Assembly (NCBI RefSeq): GCF_002742385.2
Contig: NZ_MJBI02000001.1
Location: 62,001 to 126,000, forward strand
Reading direction: 5' to 3'
Source of the DNA: Macrococcoides goetzii
GTDB taxonomy: Bacteria > Bacillota > Bacilli > Staphylococcales > Staphylococcaceae
DNA length: 64,000 nucleotides
In this document: in pieces, positions 20,003-29,223 of the stretch
Layout of the letters: every line of letters starts with the position of its first letter
Position numbering within the stretch: position 1 is the stretch's first letter
Position numbers and translations under genes: made by a program
Notes under the pieces: model-generated
Seen by the model: only the letters and a program-made list of their open reading frames with translations
What the model was told of the DNA's origin: nothing
Databases searched by the model: none

Positions 20003-21298
20003 ATGACTTTATATCATTTCGTTGGTATTAAAGGTTCAGGAATGAGTGCACTAGCACATATCTTATTCGACATGGGTGAACAAGTACAAGGTTCAGATAT
20101 CGAAAAGGAATTTTTTACTGAGATAGGTTTGCGTGATAAAGGGATTACAATTCTTCCATTCAATGCAGATAATATTAAAGAAGGTATGACTGTAATTGCC
20201 GGGAATGCATTTCCCGACGATCACGTAGAGATTGTCCGTGCAAAAGCGTTAGGTTTAGAAGTGATTCGTTATCATAAGTTTTTAGGAGACTTTATGAGTC
20301 GTTACATTTCTGTAGCAGTAACTGGCGCTCATGGTAAAACGAGTACAACAGGTCTTTTATCTCATGTGATGAATGGAGATAAAAAAACATCATTTTTAAT
20401 TGGTGATGGTACAGGTATGGGTATGCCAGGCAGTGAATACTTTGCCTTTGAAGCTTGTGAATATCGTCGTCACTTCTTAAGCTATTCACCTGACTATGCG
20501 ATTATTACGAACGTAGATTTCGATCATCCCGATTACTTTAAATCTTTAGAAGACGTGTTCAGTGCATTTCAGGAAATGTCTTATAAAGTGAAGAAGGCGA
20601 TTGTAGCATGTGGAGATGATGAGAATCTTAAAGAATTAAAAGCAGATGTGCCAATCTACTATTATGGATTAGGTGAGCATAATAAAGTCACTGCTAAAAA
20701 TGTAGAATCTGTTGATAATGGAACAACATTTGATGTCTATATCGACGGTAAGTTTATTGATCATTTCAAAACACCGATGTTTGGTAATCATCAAGTACTC
20801 AATGCTTTAGCAGTAATTACAATTTGTTATCTTGAAGATTTAGATATGGCTGCAATTAAAGATGCATTAGCTACATTTGGCGGTGTGAAACGTCGTTTTA
20901 GTGAAAAGAAATTTGGTGCACAAATCTTAATTGATGATTATGCGCATCATCCAACTGAAATTAAAGCAACATTAGAATCTGCATCAAAAAAATATCCAAA
21001 TAAAGAAATTGTAGCAGTTTTCCAACCGCATACATTCTCAAGAACGAGTGCATTTCTACAGGAATTTGCAGATAGTTTAAAAGTAGCTGATAAAACTTAT
21101 TTATGTGACATATTTGGTTCTGCAAGAGAATCATCTGGAGAACTTACAATTAAGGATCTACAGACATTAATTCCTAATGCTGAACTCATCAGTGAGGAAA
21201 CTGTATCTCAATTAAAGACACATGAAAATAGTGTAATTATATTTATGGGTGCTGGCGACATCCAAAAAGTTCAGAAATCTTATGAAAATCTTATATAA
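20003..21298 (+). CDS. murC: UDP-N-acetylmuramate--L-alanine ligase
   Basis: Mur ligase of 431 residues that adds L-alanine to UDP-MurNAc in the cytoplasm. [14 protein letters not shown] is the N-terminal nucleotide-sugar site, [13 protein letters not shown] the ATP P-loop, and [11 protein letters not shown] the C-terminal signature. Length fits Gram-positive MurC. AGGAGATG precedes the ATG, 11 bases after sftA, suggesting co-transcription with the ytpR-sftA unit. Confidence 0.96.
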   Translation: MTLYHFVGIKGSGMSALAHILFDMGEQVQGSDIEKEFFTEIGLRDKGITILPFNADNIKEGMTVIAGNAFPDDHVEIVRAKALGLEVIRYHKFLGDFMSRYISVAVTGAHGKTSTTGLLSHVMNGDKKTSFLIGDGTGMGMPGSEYFAFEACEYRRHFLSYSPDYAIITNVDFDHPDYFKSLEDVFSAFQEMSYKVKKAIVACGDDENLKELKADVPIYYYGLGEHNKVTAKNVESVDNGTTFDVYIDGKFIDHFKTPMFGNHQVLNALAVITICYLEDLDMAAIKDALATFGGVKRRFSEKKFGAQILIDDYAHHPTEIKATLESASKKYPNKEIVAVFQPHTFSRTSAFLQEFADSLKVADKTYLCDIFGSARESSGELTIKDLQTLIPNAELISEETVSQLKTHENSVIIFMGAGDIQKVQKSYENLI

Positions 21299-21380
21299 CG
21301 TTATATAAAGTATGTTTAAGCTTTATTCAGCAGGGTATTTGACTAAATAACAAGAGTTATAAATAATAGGAGGCGTTTTT

Positions 21381-21926
21381 ATGGAATGGATTTTACCAAT
21401 CGCAGGATTAATCGCTGCAATTGCATTTTTAGTATTATGTATCTTCTTAGGGTTGACTTTAATGTCAGTTAAGAAGAATTTAGACCATGTTGCTAAAACA
21501 CTTGACGGTGTTGAAGGACAAATTCAAGGTATTACACGTGAATCAACTGATTTATTACACAAAACAAATCGTTTAGCTGAAGATGTTCAGGTTAAAGCTC
21601 AAAAATTAAACACAGTTGTTGATGCAGTAAGTGGTATCGGTTCAACGGTTCAAAACTTAAACAGTTCAGTGGATAATGTGACTTCTTCAATTACTCACAA
21701 TATCTCACAAAACGAAGACAAAATTTCTCAAGTTGTTCAATGGTCAAACGTAGCGATGGAAGTTGCTGACAAATGGCAAATGAGAAAACAACGTCGTAAT
21801 TCAGTTAACTTTGCTGAAACAACAACGCCGAATTACGAGAATCATGTTAACCAAAACAATTTTAATGAAACACATACTAAAGGTGATCATTTAGACCAAG
21901 ATAAAATCAATGCTGGTTTAAAATAA
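21381..21926 (+). CDS. ytxG: DUF948 protein YtxG
   Basis: 181-residue protein: one N-terminal membrane segment (ILPIAGLIAAIAFLVLCIFLGLTLM), then a helical DUF948 region (residues 30-115) with heptad-like LNTVVDAVSGIGSTVQNLNSS, then a polar tail. Function unknown; in Bacillus it is paired with ytxH as here. AGGAGG precedes the ATG. A hairpin follows before ytxH. Confidence 0.85.
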   Translation: MEWILPIAGLIAAIAFLVLCIFLGLTLMSVKKNLDHVAKTLDGVEGQIQGITRESTDLLHKTNRLAEDVQVKAQKLNTVVDAVSGIGSTVQNLNSSVDNVTSSITHNISQNEDKISQVVQWSNVAMEVADKWQMRKQRRNSVNFAETTTPNYENHVNQNNFNETHTKGDHLDQDKINAGLK

Positions 21927-21936
21927 TCATTAATTG

Positions 21937-21969
21937 GGAATGTACATATTGTACATTCCTTTATTTTTT
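21937..21969 (+). terminator. Hairpin terminator between ytxG and ytxH
   Basis: GGAATGTAC and GTACATTCC form a perfect 9-pair stem with a 5-base loop, then a T-rich tract. It could reduce read-through into ytxH. Confidence 0.7.
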
Positions 21970-22024
21970 GAATAAAATAAGAATTATTAATCAATTATCA
22001 ATATATTATCGGAGGCGTTTAAAA

Positions 22025-22564
22025 ATGGCAAATACTTATAATAGAGACTTACATACACATACAGTAAAAGAATATAAAGTTCAAAAAGATACAACAGCAC
22101 GTGACTTTTCAATCGGTTTAACTGCGGGATTAGTTGTTGGCTCATTTATCGGTTTACTTGTTGCACCGAAAGCAGGTAAAGATTTACAACAGGATTTAAG
22201 TCAAAAGTCAGAAAGTTTAAAAGCGAAATCAGTAGATCATTACAATAAACAAATTGAAAATGCACAAGGTTTCAAAGAAAAATCTAATGCATTTGCTGCA
22301 AAGTTAACAGAAAAAACAGCAGCATTAAAAGAGAAAGCAGTACAAAAATTAAATAATAGTGATAAAGATAATCATGTAACGTTTAATGAATTAGAGCGTC
22401 AAAAACAAGCGATTAAATCTGAAGTAAATGATGATACATTAGCACAACCGATCGCAATTGTAGATAAAGCATTAGATACACCGATTAAAGAAGAAGCTTT
22501 AGCAGAACGTGAACAAACAATTAAAACAGCAAAAGATGCTGATAATAAAGCAAGAAACAAATAA
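22025..22564 (+). CDS. ytxH: YtxH-family general stress protein
   Basis: 179-residue protein: a short polar N-terminus, the YtxH membrane motif (GLTAGLVVGSFIGLLVAPKAGKDLQQDL, residues 32-59) and a lysine-rich helical C-terminus likely to form coiled coil. ATG at 22025 is placed by GGAGG 8 bases upstream; the ORF's earlier start lacks a site. In Bacillus the ytxGH genes belong to the sigma-B stress regulon; no sigma-B promoter was verified here. Paralogue of the gene at 3632. Confidence 0.82.
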   Translation: MANTYNRDLHTHTVKEYKVQKDTTARDFSIGLTAGLVVGSFIGLLVAPKAGKDLQQDLSQKSESLKAKSVDHYNKQIENAQGFKEKSNAFAAKLTEKTAALKEKAVQKLNNSDKDNHVTFNELERQKQAIKSEVNDDTLAQPIAIVDKALDTPIKEEALAEREQTIKTAKDADNKARNK

Positions 22565-22591
22565 TATACAAATTTTTTTGGATTATGATAA

Positions 22592-22622
22592 AATAGTAGG
22601 CTGACGGTCTACTATTTTTTAA
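22592..22622 (+). terminator. Terminator or attenuator-like hairpin before aroA
   Basis: AATAGTAG and CTACTATT flank a 9-base loop, followed by T6. It lies between ytxH and the DAHP synthase gene, 24 bases before the latter's start. Confidence 0.65.
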
Positions 22623-22645
22623 TATATATAAACGAGGTTATAACG

Positions 22646-23716
22646 ATGAATGAATTGAATCATTTACGAGATAGAATAGAAGCAATTAATATTGAAATCT
22701 TACAGTTACTGAGCGAACGTGGTGAAATCGCTAAACAAATAGGTGAAGAAAAGCGAAAACAAGGTACTGCAATTTATGATCCTGAACGTGAAAAAGAAAT
22801 GATTAACATGTTACTGGATAAAAACGATGGACCATTTGATGATAATGTGATCAAGCAGTTGTTTAAAGAAATCTTTAAAGCATCGACAGAATTACAAAAA
22901 TCAAATAGTGAAAAGCATCTTTTAGTATCACGTAAATTAAAACCAGAAGATACGATTGTTTCTTTTGATAATGGAGCGATTATTGGTGACGGTAAAAAGT
23001 CATTTGTATTTGGTCCATGTTCAGTAGAATCTATTGAACAGGTGGATGCAGTTGCGAAAAATTTACATCAAAAAGGTGAGCAATTTATTAGAGGCGGTGC
23101 ATTTAAACCAAGAACTTCTCCTTATGACTTCCAGGGACTAGGTGTTGAAGGTCTAAAAATATTAGGTGAAATGAAAAAACGCTATGACTTAAATGTTGTA
23201 AGTGAAATTGTTAATCCAAACCATTTTGATCTTGCTGATCCATATGTGGATGTATTTCAGATCGGTGCACGTAATATGCAGAATTTCGAATTATTAAAAG
23301 AAGCGGGAAAAACAAATAAACCAATTCTTTTAAAACGAGGATTAAGTGCTACAATTGAGGAATTTATCTATGCTGCCGAGTATATTTATGCCAATGGTAA
23401 TAATAAGATTATACTTTGTGAACGAGGTATTAGAACCTATGAGAAAGCGACACGTAATACACTAGATATATCTGCAGTACCAATTCTTAAACAAGGTACG
23501 CATCTGCCTGTATTGGTAGATGTGACGCATTCAACGGGCCGTAAAGATATTATGTTACCAGTTGCACGTGCAGCTTTAGCAGTTGGAGCAGATGGTGTGA
23601 TGGCAGAAGTACATCCTGATCCGTCTGTTGCATTGAGTGATGCAGGTCAACAGATGGACCTTAACGAATTTGAAACTTTCTATCAGGAAATTACAAAGGC
23701 AGCACGAAATTATTAA
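22646..23716 (+). CDS. aroA: Bifunctional chorismate mutase / DAHP synthase
   Basis: 356-residue fusion. Residues 1-90 are an AroQ-type chorismate mutase ([31 protein letters not shown]), which in this family acts as the allosteric sensor of chorismate and prephenate. Residues 100-356 are DAHP synthase type I-beta with [28 protein letters not shown] and [11 protein letters not shown]. It makes 3-deoxy-D-arabino-heptulosonate 7-phosphate, the entry to aromatic synthesis. The Bacillus-style name is aroA (also called aroG). ccpA follows. Confidence 0.93.
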   Translation: MNELNHLRDRIEAINIEILQLLSERGEIAKQIGEEKRKQGTAIYDPEREKEMINMLLDKNDGPFDDNVIKQLFKEIFKASTELQKSNSEKHLLVSRKLKPEDTIVSFDNGAIIGDGKKSFVFGPCSVESIEQVDAVAKNLHQKGEQFIRGGAFKPRTSPYDFQGLGVEGLKILGEMKKRYDLNVVSEIVNPNHFDLADPYVDVFQIGARNMQNFELLKEAGKTNKPILLKRGLSATIEEFIYAAEYIYANGNNKIILCERGIRTYEKATRNTLDISAVPILKQGTHLPVLVDVTHSTGRKDIMLPVARAALAVGADGVMAEVHPDPSVALSDAGQQMDLNEFETFYQEITKAARNY

Positions 23717-23801
23717 TAATTTGTGAATTTGCTAACTTGAAAAATGAAAAAATTATGAAAACGTGTTAGAATAATAAATAAAACGGTTACAGGAGGATAA
23801 A

Positions 23802-24791
23802 ATGACAGTTACAATATATGATGTTGCTCGCGAAGCAAAAGTTTCGATGGCAACTGTCTCTCGTGTGGTGAATGGCAATCCAAACGTGAAACCAGCGACA
23901 AGAGATAGAGTCAATGAAGTAATTAAAAGATTAAACTATAGACCGAATGCAGTAGCACGTGGTCTGGCAAGTAAGAAAACAACAACAGTTGGTGTTATCA
24001 TTCCTGATATTTCAAATGTTTATTATTCTGAATTAGCACGTGGATTAGAAGATATTGCAACGATGTATAAATATCAGACAATCATTTCAAACTCAGATAA
24101 TGATGCACAAAAAGAACAGGAAATCTTCAACAATTTATTATCTAAACAAGTTGATGGTATTATTTTCTTAGGCGGTACTTTATCTAAAGAAACGACAAAT
24201 ATTATTAAGACGTCTTCAGTTCCAGTCGTGGTATCAGGAACACATGACCTTGATGCAAGTTTACCGGCAGTAAATATAGATTATGTTAATGCAAGTAAGG
24301 AAATTACCGAGAAGTTCGTTCAAGAGGGTGTGAAGAAGTTTGCTTTCGTTGGCGGAGGTTACTCTGAAAAAGCGCAAATTGATATATTAGAAGGTATGAA
24401 ATCAGTACTTTCAGCTAATAATATTGAACTTGATGAATCATCTATTTACATCGGACAAGAACAATATTTAGATGGCGAGAAAGCATACGAAGCAATTAAA
24501 TCACAAAACCCTGAAGTGATTATGTGTATCAGTGATGAACAGGCAATCGGCATTGTTCATGCAGCTCAAGATGATGGGAAAGATATACCAAATGAATTAC
24601 AGGTGATTAGTTTCAATAACACACGTCTTGTTAAGATGGTTCGTCCAAAATTATCAAGTGTGATGCAACCACTTTATGATATCGGTGCTGTCGGTATGCG
24701 ATTACTTACTAAATATATGAATGATGAACAAATTGAAGAATCAAAGGTAACATTACCATACAGTATCGTCTATAGAGGTACTACGAAATAA
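23802..24791 (+). CDS. ccpA: Catabolite control protein A
   Basis: LacI-family regulator of 329 residues. The DNA-binding head is [35 protein letters not shown] (residues 2-36) with hinge helix [14 protein letters not shown]; the rest is a periplasmic-binding-like core ([19 protein letters not shown]). With HPr-Ser-P it binds cre sites to repress or activate carbon genes. Position between aroA and the acu/acs cluster is that of Bacillus and staphylococci. AGGAGG precedes the ATG. A near-cre (TGAAAACGTGTTAG, 23756) lies upstream but misses consensus. Confidence 0.96.
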   Translation: MTVTIYDVAREAKVSMATVSRVVNGNPNVKPATRDRVNEVIKRLNYRPNAVARGLASKKTTTVGVIIPDISNVYYSELARGLEDIATMYKYQTIISNSDNDAQKEQEIFNNLLSKQVDGIIFLGGTLSKETTNIIKTSSVPVVVSGTHDLDASLPAVNIDYVNASKEITEKFVQEGVKKFAFVGGGYSEKAQIDILEGMKSVLSANNIELDESSIYIGQEQYLDGEKAYEAIKSQNPEVIMCISDEQAIGIVHAAQDDGKDIPNELQVISFNNTRLVKMVRPKLSSVMQPLYDIGAVGMRLLTKYMNDEQIEESKVTLPYSIVYRGTTK

Positions 24792-24792
24792 A

Positions 24793-24829
24793 AATAAGCG
24801 ATTAAACTGAATCAGTTTAATCGCTTATT
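24793..24829. terminator. Bidirectional terminator between ccpA and acuC
   Basis: A perfect 18-base inverted repeat (24793-24810 and 24812-24829) lies between the two convergent genes. T-rich tracts follow on both strands, so it can end both transcripts. Confidence 0.88.
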
Positions 24830-24862
24830 TTTTATAAATAATATGATATTTATTTTGTTTAT

Positions 24863-25999
24863 TTAATAATGCATTAAAATTCTCTGAAGTGTCTGTTGAT
24901 TTTTTTCTTCGATATCCAACCTTCTAGGGATTGCCTCGTAATTTTTCAGATCCTCATTCCATGTATGTGGCATCTTTATCTTTGATTTCTGCTGCCATTT
25001 ATCAATCCAGGACTTCGGAATCTCTCCTGTTAAAGGAGGGTTGCCCAACATCGCATTATAAACTTGTGCCCAGGCAAGTGGTGCGACCTGAAAGATATTG
25101 TATCCACCACCTCCGATTGCAATCCACTTGCTGTCTGTATACTGTGCAGCACACTGATGGACGATTTGAGGAATTGTCTGAAATGTGCGATGTGTGACAG
25201 ATAAGTGAGTCAATGGATCAAGGTAATGTGCATCTGCACCATTTTGACTCAGTATAATATCAGGTTTAAAGAATTCACATGCTTTGATCAGACTTTCTCG
25301 GAAGACGTGAAGAAAAGAGTCGTCTTCAGTGTATGCATCTACAGGTAAGTTCATGCTATATAGATAACCGTTACCGTCTCCTTTTTCATGGATTGTTCCT
25401 GTACCCGGAAACAAATATCTTCCTGTCTCATGGATTGAATATGTGAAGACATCGTTATCATTATAAAATGAAAACTGAACCCCATCTCCATGATGGGCAT
25501 CTGTATCGATATAAAGCACGCGTTTATTATATTTTTTTCTCATATATTCAATCGCAACAGTGGAATCATTGTAGATACAAAATCCGGAAGCTCTACCTCG
25601 GAATCCATGGTGTAATCCACCACCAAAGTTGCAAGCTGTTTTTGTCTGTCCAGTCATGACAGCATCTACAGCTGTTAGCGTTGCACCTACGAGTGTTGCA
25701 CATTTTTCATGCATGCTTTCAAAGTTTGGTGTATCATTTGAATTCAGACCAAACTTTTCACAATCTGCTGCGCTTAAAGTATTCTGACCAGCATCTTTTA
25801 CGGCCTGAATATACTCTGGTTGATGGCCAAGTAATAATTCATCGTCTGTTGCAATACGAGGAGTGATAATTTTATCTTGAGGCAGTAACTGTAAAGCTTC
25901 CAGCAATGTTTTTGTTAATAGTAATCGCATCTGATTGAAAGGGTGATCGTTACTGAAACGGTAAGCGAGTAATGCATCATCATATACAAATAACGTCAT
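24863..25999 (-). CDS. acuC: Acetoin utilization protein AcuC, histone deacetylase fold
   Basis: Zinc deacetylase of 378 residues in the class I HDAC family. Active-site motifs: GGGLHHGFRG (tandem His), DTDAHHGDGVQ (metal Asp and His), LSQNGADAHYLDPL and the C-terminal GGGYN. In Bacillus AcuC removes the acetyl group that AcuA places on acetyl-CoA synthetase, reactivating it. The start overlaps the acuB stop by 4 bases (ATGA). Last gene of acuABC; acsA lies divergently upstream. Confidence 0.93.
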   Translation of the reverse strand: MTLFVYDDALLAYRFSNDHPFNQMRLLLTKTLLEALQLLPQDKIITPRIATDDELLLGHQPEYIQAVKDAGQNTLSAADCEKFGLNSNDTPNFESMHEKCATLVGATLTAVDAVMTGQTKTACNFGGGLHHGFRGRASGFCIYNDSTVAIEYMRKKYNKRVLYIDTDAHHGDGVQFSFYNDNDVFTYSIHETGRYLFPGTGTIHEKGDGNGYLYSMNLPVDAYTEDDSFLHVFRESLIKACEFFKPDIILSQNGADAHYLDPLTHLSVTHRTFQTIPQIVHQCAAQYTDSKWIAIGGGGYNIFQVAPLAWAQVYNAMLGNPPLTGEIPKSWIDKWQQKSKIKMPHTWNEDLKNYEAIPRRLDIEEKNQQTLQRILMHY

Positions 26000-26634
26000 A
26001 GGCTGTTTTCCATTGGATTGTATACTTGGAATCCTTTTGCTTCGAGTTCATCAATGATTGTTTGAGGATGCATCGACATCATGCGTACGCTAACGATTTT
26101 CTTACCTGGATTTTTTTTATCACGAAAAACGAGCACACTTTCTATTCCAGTCTTAAATCTATGGAAGACTTCAGTCACTTCGTGAAGATTGCCCGGTATA
26201 TCCGGTATTTGAATTTGAATTGTTGTTCCTGGTGTTACAACGCCTGTCAGTTCGATAAAAGTATTCAGCATGTCTTTTGCAGTAACAATACCAACAACTT
26301 TGCCTCGTTTCACGACAGGGATACTACCGATATTTTCATTGTAGAAGTCTAGCGCAATTTCTTCTACAAAATCGAGTGGATGACATGTAATAACGTTCTT
26401 CACCATAATCTTTGTTATCGGTACATTTAAATCCAGAACAAGACGGTCTTGTAAGTTTGACGGCAATGCCTGTTTAATATCTCGGTCGCTAATAATGCCG
26501 AGCAGTCTATTTTCATCATCAACAATTGGGACATGATGGATATTTTTTTCATGCATTAAAGTGATGATTTCTTCTATTGTGCCCTCTGCATTGAATGTAA
26601 TACAAGGACTTGTCATGATTCGTTCAACTAACAT
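25996..26634 (-). CDS. acuB: AcuB, CBS-pair and ACT domain protein
   Basis: 212-residue protein. Two CBS domains (about residues 5-60 and 75-135; IISDRDIKQALPS, PVVKRGKVVGIVTAKDML) are followed by an ACT-like domain (about 140-212). It is likely to bind adenine nucleotides and sense energy state; its exact role in acetate or acetoin use is not known. AGGAGG is upstream, 9 bases after acuA, and it overlaps acuC. Confidence 0.9.
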   Translation of the reverse strand: MLVERIMTSPCITFNAEGTIEEIITLMHEKNIHHVPIVDDENRLLGIISDRDIKQALPSNLQDRLVLDLNVPITKIMVKNVITCHPLDFVEEIALDFYNENIGSIPVVKRGKVVGIVTAKDMLNTFIELTGVVTPGTTIQIQIPDIPGNLHEVTEVFHRFKTGIESVLVFRDKKNPGKKIVSVRMMSMHPQTIIDELEAKGFQVYNPMENSL

Positions 26635-26643
26635 AGCATCCTC

Positions 26644-27276
26644 CTATAAGAAAAATCTATTTTGAAACCTTAAATTATCAAATGCCTGAATCTGTTCATT
26701 ATTAATACGCTTGCCGATTCTTGCCATGAGTGAATTGGCAGGATGACTCGTAATTTCCGGGTCGTTGGTTGAAAATACTTTCATACCACAGCTGCCCATC
26801 ATTTTTTGCATAATCTCTTTGTATTGAAACACATCAAGACCGCTATTCTTTAAATCCCAGTGCCAGTAATATTCTGTCGTAATAACGATAAAATCTTCCA
26901 TCGCATCATCCATCATAGCAACTCTCAGCATTTCACTTCCTAATCCTAAAGCACGGTAATCTTTACTAATTTCAATTGCACCAAGTTCTAAAATAAATTC
27001 AAGGTTACCATTGGACCACCGTTCCATCGGATCTGGATATAAGTAGGTGGTATACCCAATGATGTTAATACCGTCGCGACAAATAATGATACGTCCTTCT
27101 TCGAGATCAGCAATTTCTATGATTGCTTCAAATTGTTCATCCGGTCGTCGAAAAGCTACGAGTCCTTTATCGAAGGTATATTTTTGAAGTGTATGACCAT
27201 CAACGGGGCCTTCTATAATTAATTCGCGGTCATTAAATGTATACGTCGATTTGTGATAGGTTTTTATATGTTTCAT
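26644..27276 (-). CDS. acuA: Protein lysine acetyltransferase AcuA
   Basis: GNAT acetyltransferase of 210 residues; ELGAIEISKDYRALGLGSEMLRVAMMD carries the acetyl-CoA pocket (RALGLGSE). The Bacillus AcuA acetylates and inactivates acetyl-CoA synthetase. First gene of acuABC, transcribed away from acsA over a 131-base shared promoter region. AAGGAGG precedes the ATG. Confidence 0.9.
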   Translation of the reverse strand: MKHIKTYHKSTYTFNDRELIIEGPVDGHTLQKYTFDKGLVAFRRPDEQFEAIIEIADLEEGRIIICRDGINIIGYTTYLYPDPMERWSNGNLEFILELGAIEISKDYRALGLGSEMLRVAMMDDAMEDFIVITTEYYWHWDLKNSGLDVFQYKEIMQKMMGSCGMKVFSTNDPEITSHPANSLMARIGKRINNEQIQAFDNLRFQNRFFL

Positions 27277-27336
27277 GCATCCTCCTTGTAGTGTTAATGA
27301 AATATATTATTAAATGCATAAAAATTTTCATATTTT

Positions 27337-27394
27337 TTGAATTATCAGTTAATTTTATTATATAATAAAAATGGAAATATTGAAAACGTTTACA
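27337..27394 (+). promoter_or_regulatory. acsA promoter with downstream cre site
   Basis: -35 TTGAAT (27337-27342), 18-base spacer, -10 TATAAT (27361-27366). TGAAAACGTTTACA (27381-27394) fits the cre consensus TGWAARCGYTWNCW exactly. With transcription starting near 27373, CcpA bound there would act as a roadblock just before the ribosome-binding site AAGGGGG. Confidence 0.85.
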
Positions 27395-27407
27395 AGGGGG
27401 ATTTATT

Positions 27408-29120
27408 GTGAAGACAGAAATTTTTAAGGCAACAGCAGGTAATCATAATTTAAAGGATTATGAGAAAACGTATGAGAACTTTGACTGGAAAGAGATTGAG
27501 AAGTATTTCTCATGGTCTGAAACAGGAAAAGTAAATATGGCATATGAATGTATCGATAAACATGTCGAAGATGGATATGGAGATAAAGTTGCATTACTTT
27601 ATAAAGATGCGAGCAGAAATGAAAGTTATACATTTAAGGAAATGATGGAGAATTCTAATAAAGCTGCGAATGTATTGGTGAAAGAAGCAGGCGTGAAAAA
27701 AGGGGATCGCGTCTTTATCTTTATGCCACGTTCACCTGAACTTTATTTTGCATTACTAGGTACACTTAAGATTGGAGCTATCGTTGGTCCTTTATTTGAA
27801 GCGTTTATGGAGAAAGCAGTAAAAGACCGTCTGGAAAATAGTGAAGCAAGTGTCATCATTACGACAAATAGCTTACTTGGACGTATTCCACAAAGTGAAT
27901 TACCGCATTTACAACATATCGTCGTAATCGATGATAATGTCGAAGATAAATACATAGATTTTAAAAATCATTTTAAAGATGCATCAACAGAATTTGATGT
28001 GGAATGGTTAACGCGTGATGACGGATTAATTCTGCATTATACGTCTGGCTCAACTGGACAACCTAAAGGTGTATTACATGTACAAAATGCAATGATTCAG
28101 CATTATATCTCAGGACATTACGTATTAGACTTAAAAGAAGATGATGTATATTGGTGTACAGCAGATCCAGGCTGGGTAACAGGAACAAGTTACGGCATAT
28201 TCGCACCATGGTTAAACCGTGCAACAAATGTCATCGCTGGGGGACGTTTCTCACCAGAAGGATGGTATGGTATTCTGGAGCAGTTTAAAGTGACTGTCTG
28301 GTATTCAGCACCAACAGCTTTCCGTATGTTGATGGGTGCAGGTGATGAGCTTGTTGAAAAGTATGATCTATCACATTTAAGACATATATTATCAGTTGGT
28401 GAACCATTAAACCCTGAAGTCGTAAAATGGGGAGATAAAGTATTTAATCTTCGTATTCATGATACTTGGTGGATGACTGAAACGGGTGCACATATGATTG
28501 TGAATATACCAGATATGGATATTAAATCCGGCTCTATGGGTAAACCATTGCCAGGTGTTCAGGCAGCTATCGTAGATGATTTAGGTAATGAGTTACCACC
28601 AAACAGAATGGGGAATTTAGCGATGAAAGCTGGTTGGCCATCGATGATGAAGACCATCTGGAATAATGAACCAAAGTATCAATCTTACTTCTTACCGGGT
28701 GATTGGTATATTTCAGGTGATAGTGCTTATATGGATGAAGATGGATATTTCTGGTTCCAAGGTCGCGTCGATGATGTAATTATGACCGCAGGAGAACGTG
28801 TTGGACCTTTTGAAGTTGAATCAAAGCTTGTTGAGCATCCTGCCGTTCAAGAAGCAGGGGTCATCGGTAAGCCGGATCCAGTTCGCGGTGAAATCATTAA
28901 AGCATTTATTGCTTTACGTGATGGTTATAAAGAAAGTGATGAGCTAAAAGAAGAAATCAGAGTGTTTGTAAAAGAAGGTCTTGCAGCACATGCAGCACCG
29001 CGAGAAATAGAATTTAAAGATAAATTACCAAAGACACGCTCAGGTAAAATTATGCGACGTGTACTTAAAGCATGGGAACTAGACTTACCAACTGGTGATT
29101 TATCAACGATGGAAGATTAA
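27408..29120 (+). CDS. acsA: Acetyl-CoA synthetase (AMP-forming)
   Basis: Adenylate-forming enzyme of 570 residues, Bacillus AcsA size, converting acetate, ATP and CoA to acetyl-CoA. Motifs: LHYTSGSTGQPKGVLH (ATP loop), TWWMTETG, and the C-terminal PKTRSGKIMRR, whose lysine is the site acetylated by AcuA in relatives. The start is GTG at 27408, 7 bases after AAGGGGG. Expected to be repressed by CcpA through the cre in its leader, and regulated after translation by the divergent acuABC products. Confidence 0.94.
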   Translation: MKTEIFKATAGNHNLKDYEKTYENFDWKEIEKYFSWSETGKVNMAYECIDKHVEDGYGDKVALLYKDASRNESYTFKEMMENSNKAANVLVKEAGVKKGDRVFIFMPRSPELYFALLGTLKIGAIVGPLFEAFMEKAVKDRLENSEASVIITTNSLLGRIPQSELPHLQHIVVIDDNVEDKYIDFKNHFKDASTEFDVEWLTRDDGLILHYTSGSTGQPKGVLHVQNAMIQHYISGHYVLDLKEDDVYWCTADPGWVTGTSYGIFAPWLNRATNVIAGGRFSPEGWYGILEQFKVTVWYSAPTAFRMLMGAGDELVEKYDLSHLRHILSVGEPLNPEVVKWGDKVFNLRIHDTWWMTETGAHMIVNIPDMDIKSGSMGKPLPGVQAAIVDDLGNELPPNRMGNLAMKAGWPSMMKTIWNNEPKYQSYFLPGDWYISGDSAYMDEDGYFWFQGRVDDVIMTAGERVGPFEVESKLVEHPAVQEAGVIGKPDPVRGEIIKAFIALRDGYKESDELKEEIRVFVKEGLAAHAAPREIEFKDKLPKTRSGKIMRRVLKAWELDLPTGDLSTMED

Positions 29121-29162
29121 ATGTAAATTTTACTTAAAATTTCTATGAAATTAGTCGACATC

Positions 29163-29177
29163 TTGAAAGCGTTATCT
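29163..29177 (+). promoter_or_regulatory. cre-like site upstream of fhs
   Basis: TGAAAGCGTTATCT (29164-29177) matches the cre consensus at every position and overlaps a possible -35 box TTGAAA (29163-29168). No convincing -10 is spaced from it, so the promoter assignment is weak. The site is 47 bases before the fhs start. Confidence 0.6.
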
Positions 29178-29223
29178 TATTATGGAATAGTAAAGACACT
29201 TTTAAGATTAGGAGAATGTGAAA

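Noticed and set aside
23756-23769. Possible cre upstream of ccpA for autoregulation
   Set aside because: The second half (TGTTAG) departs from the consensus at two positions.
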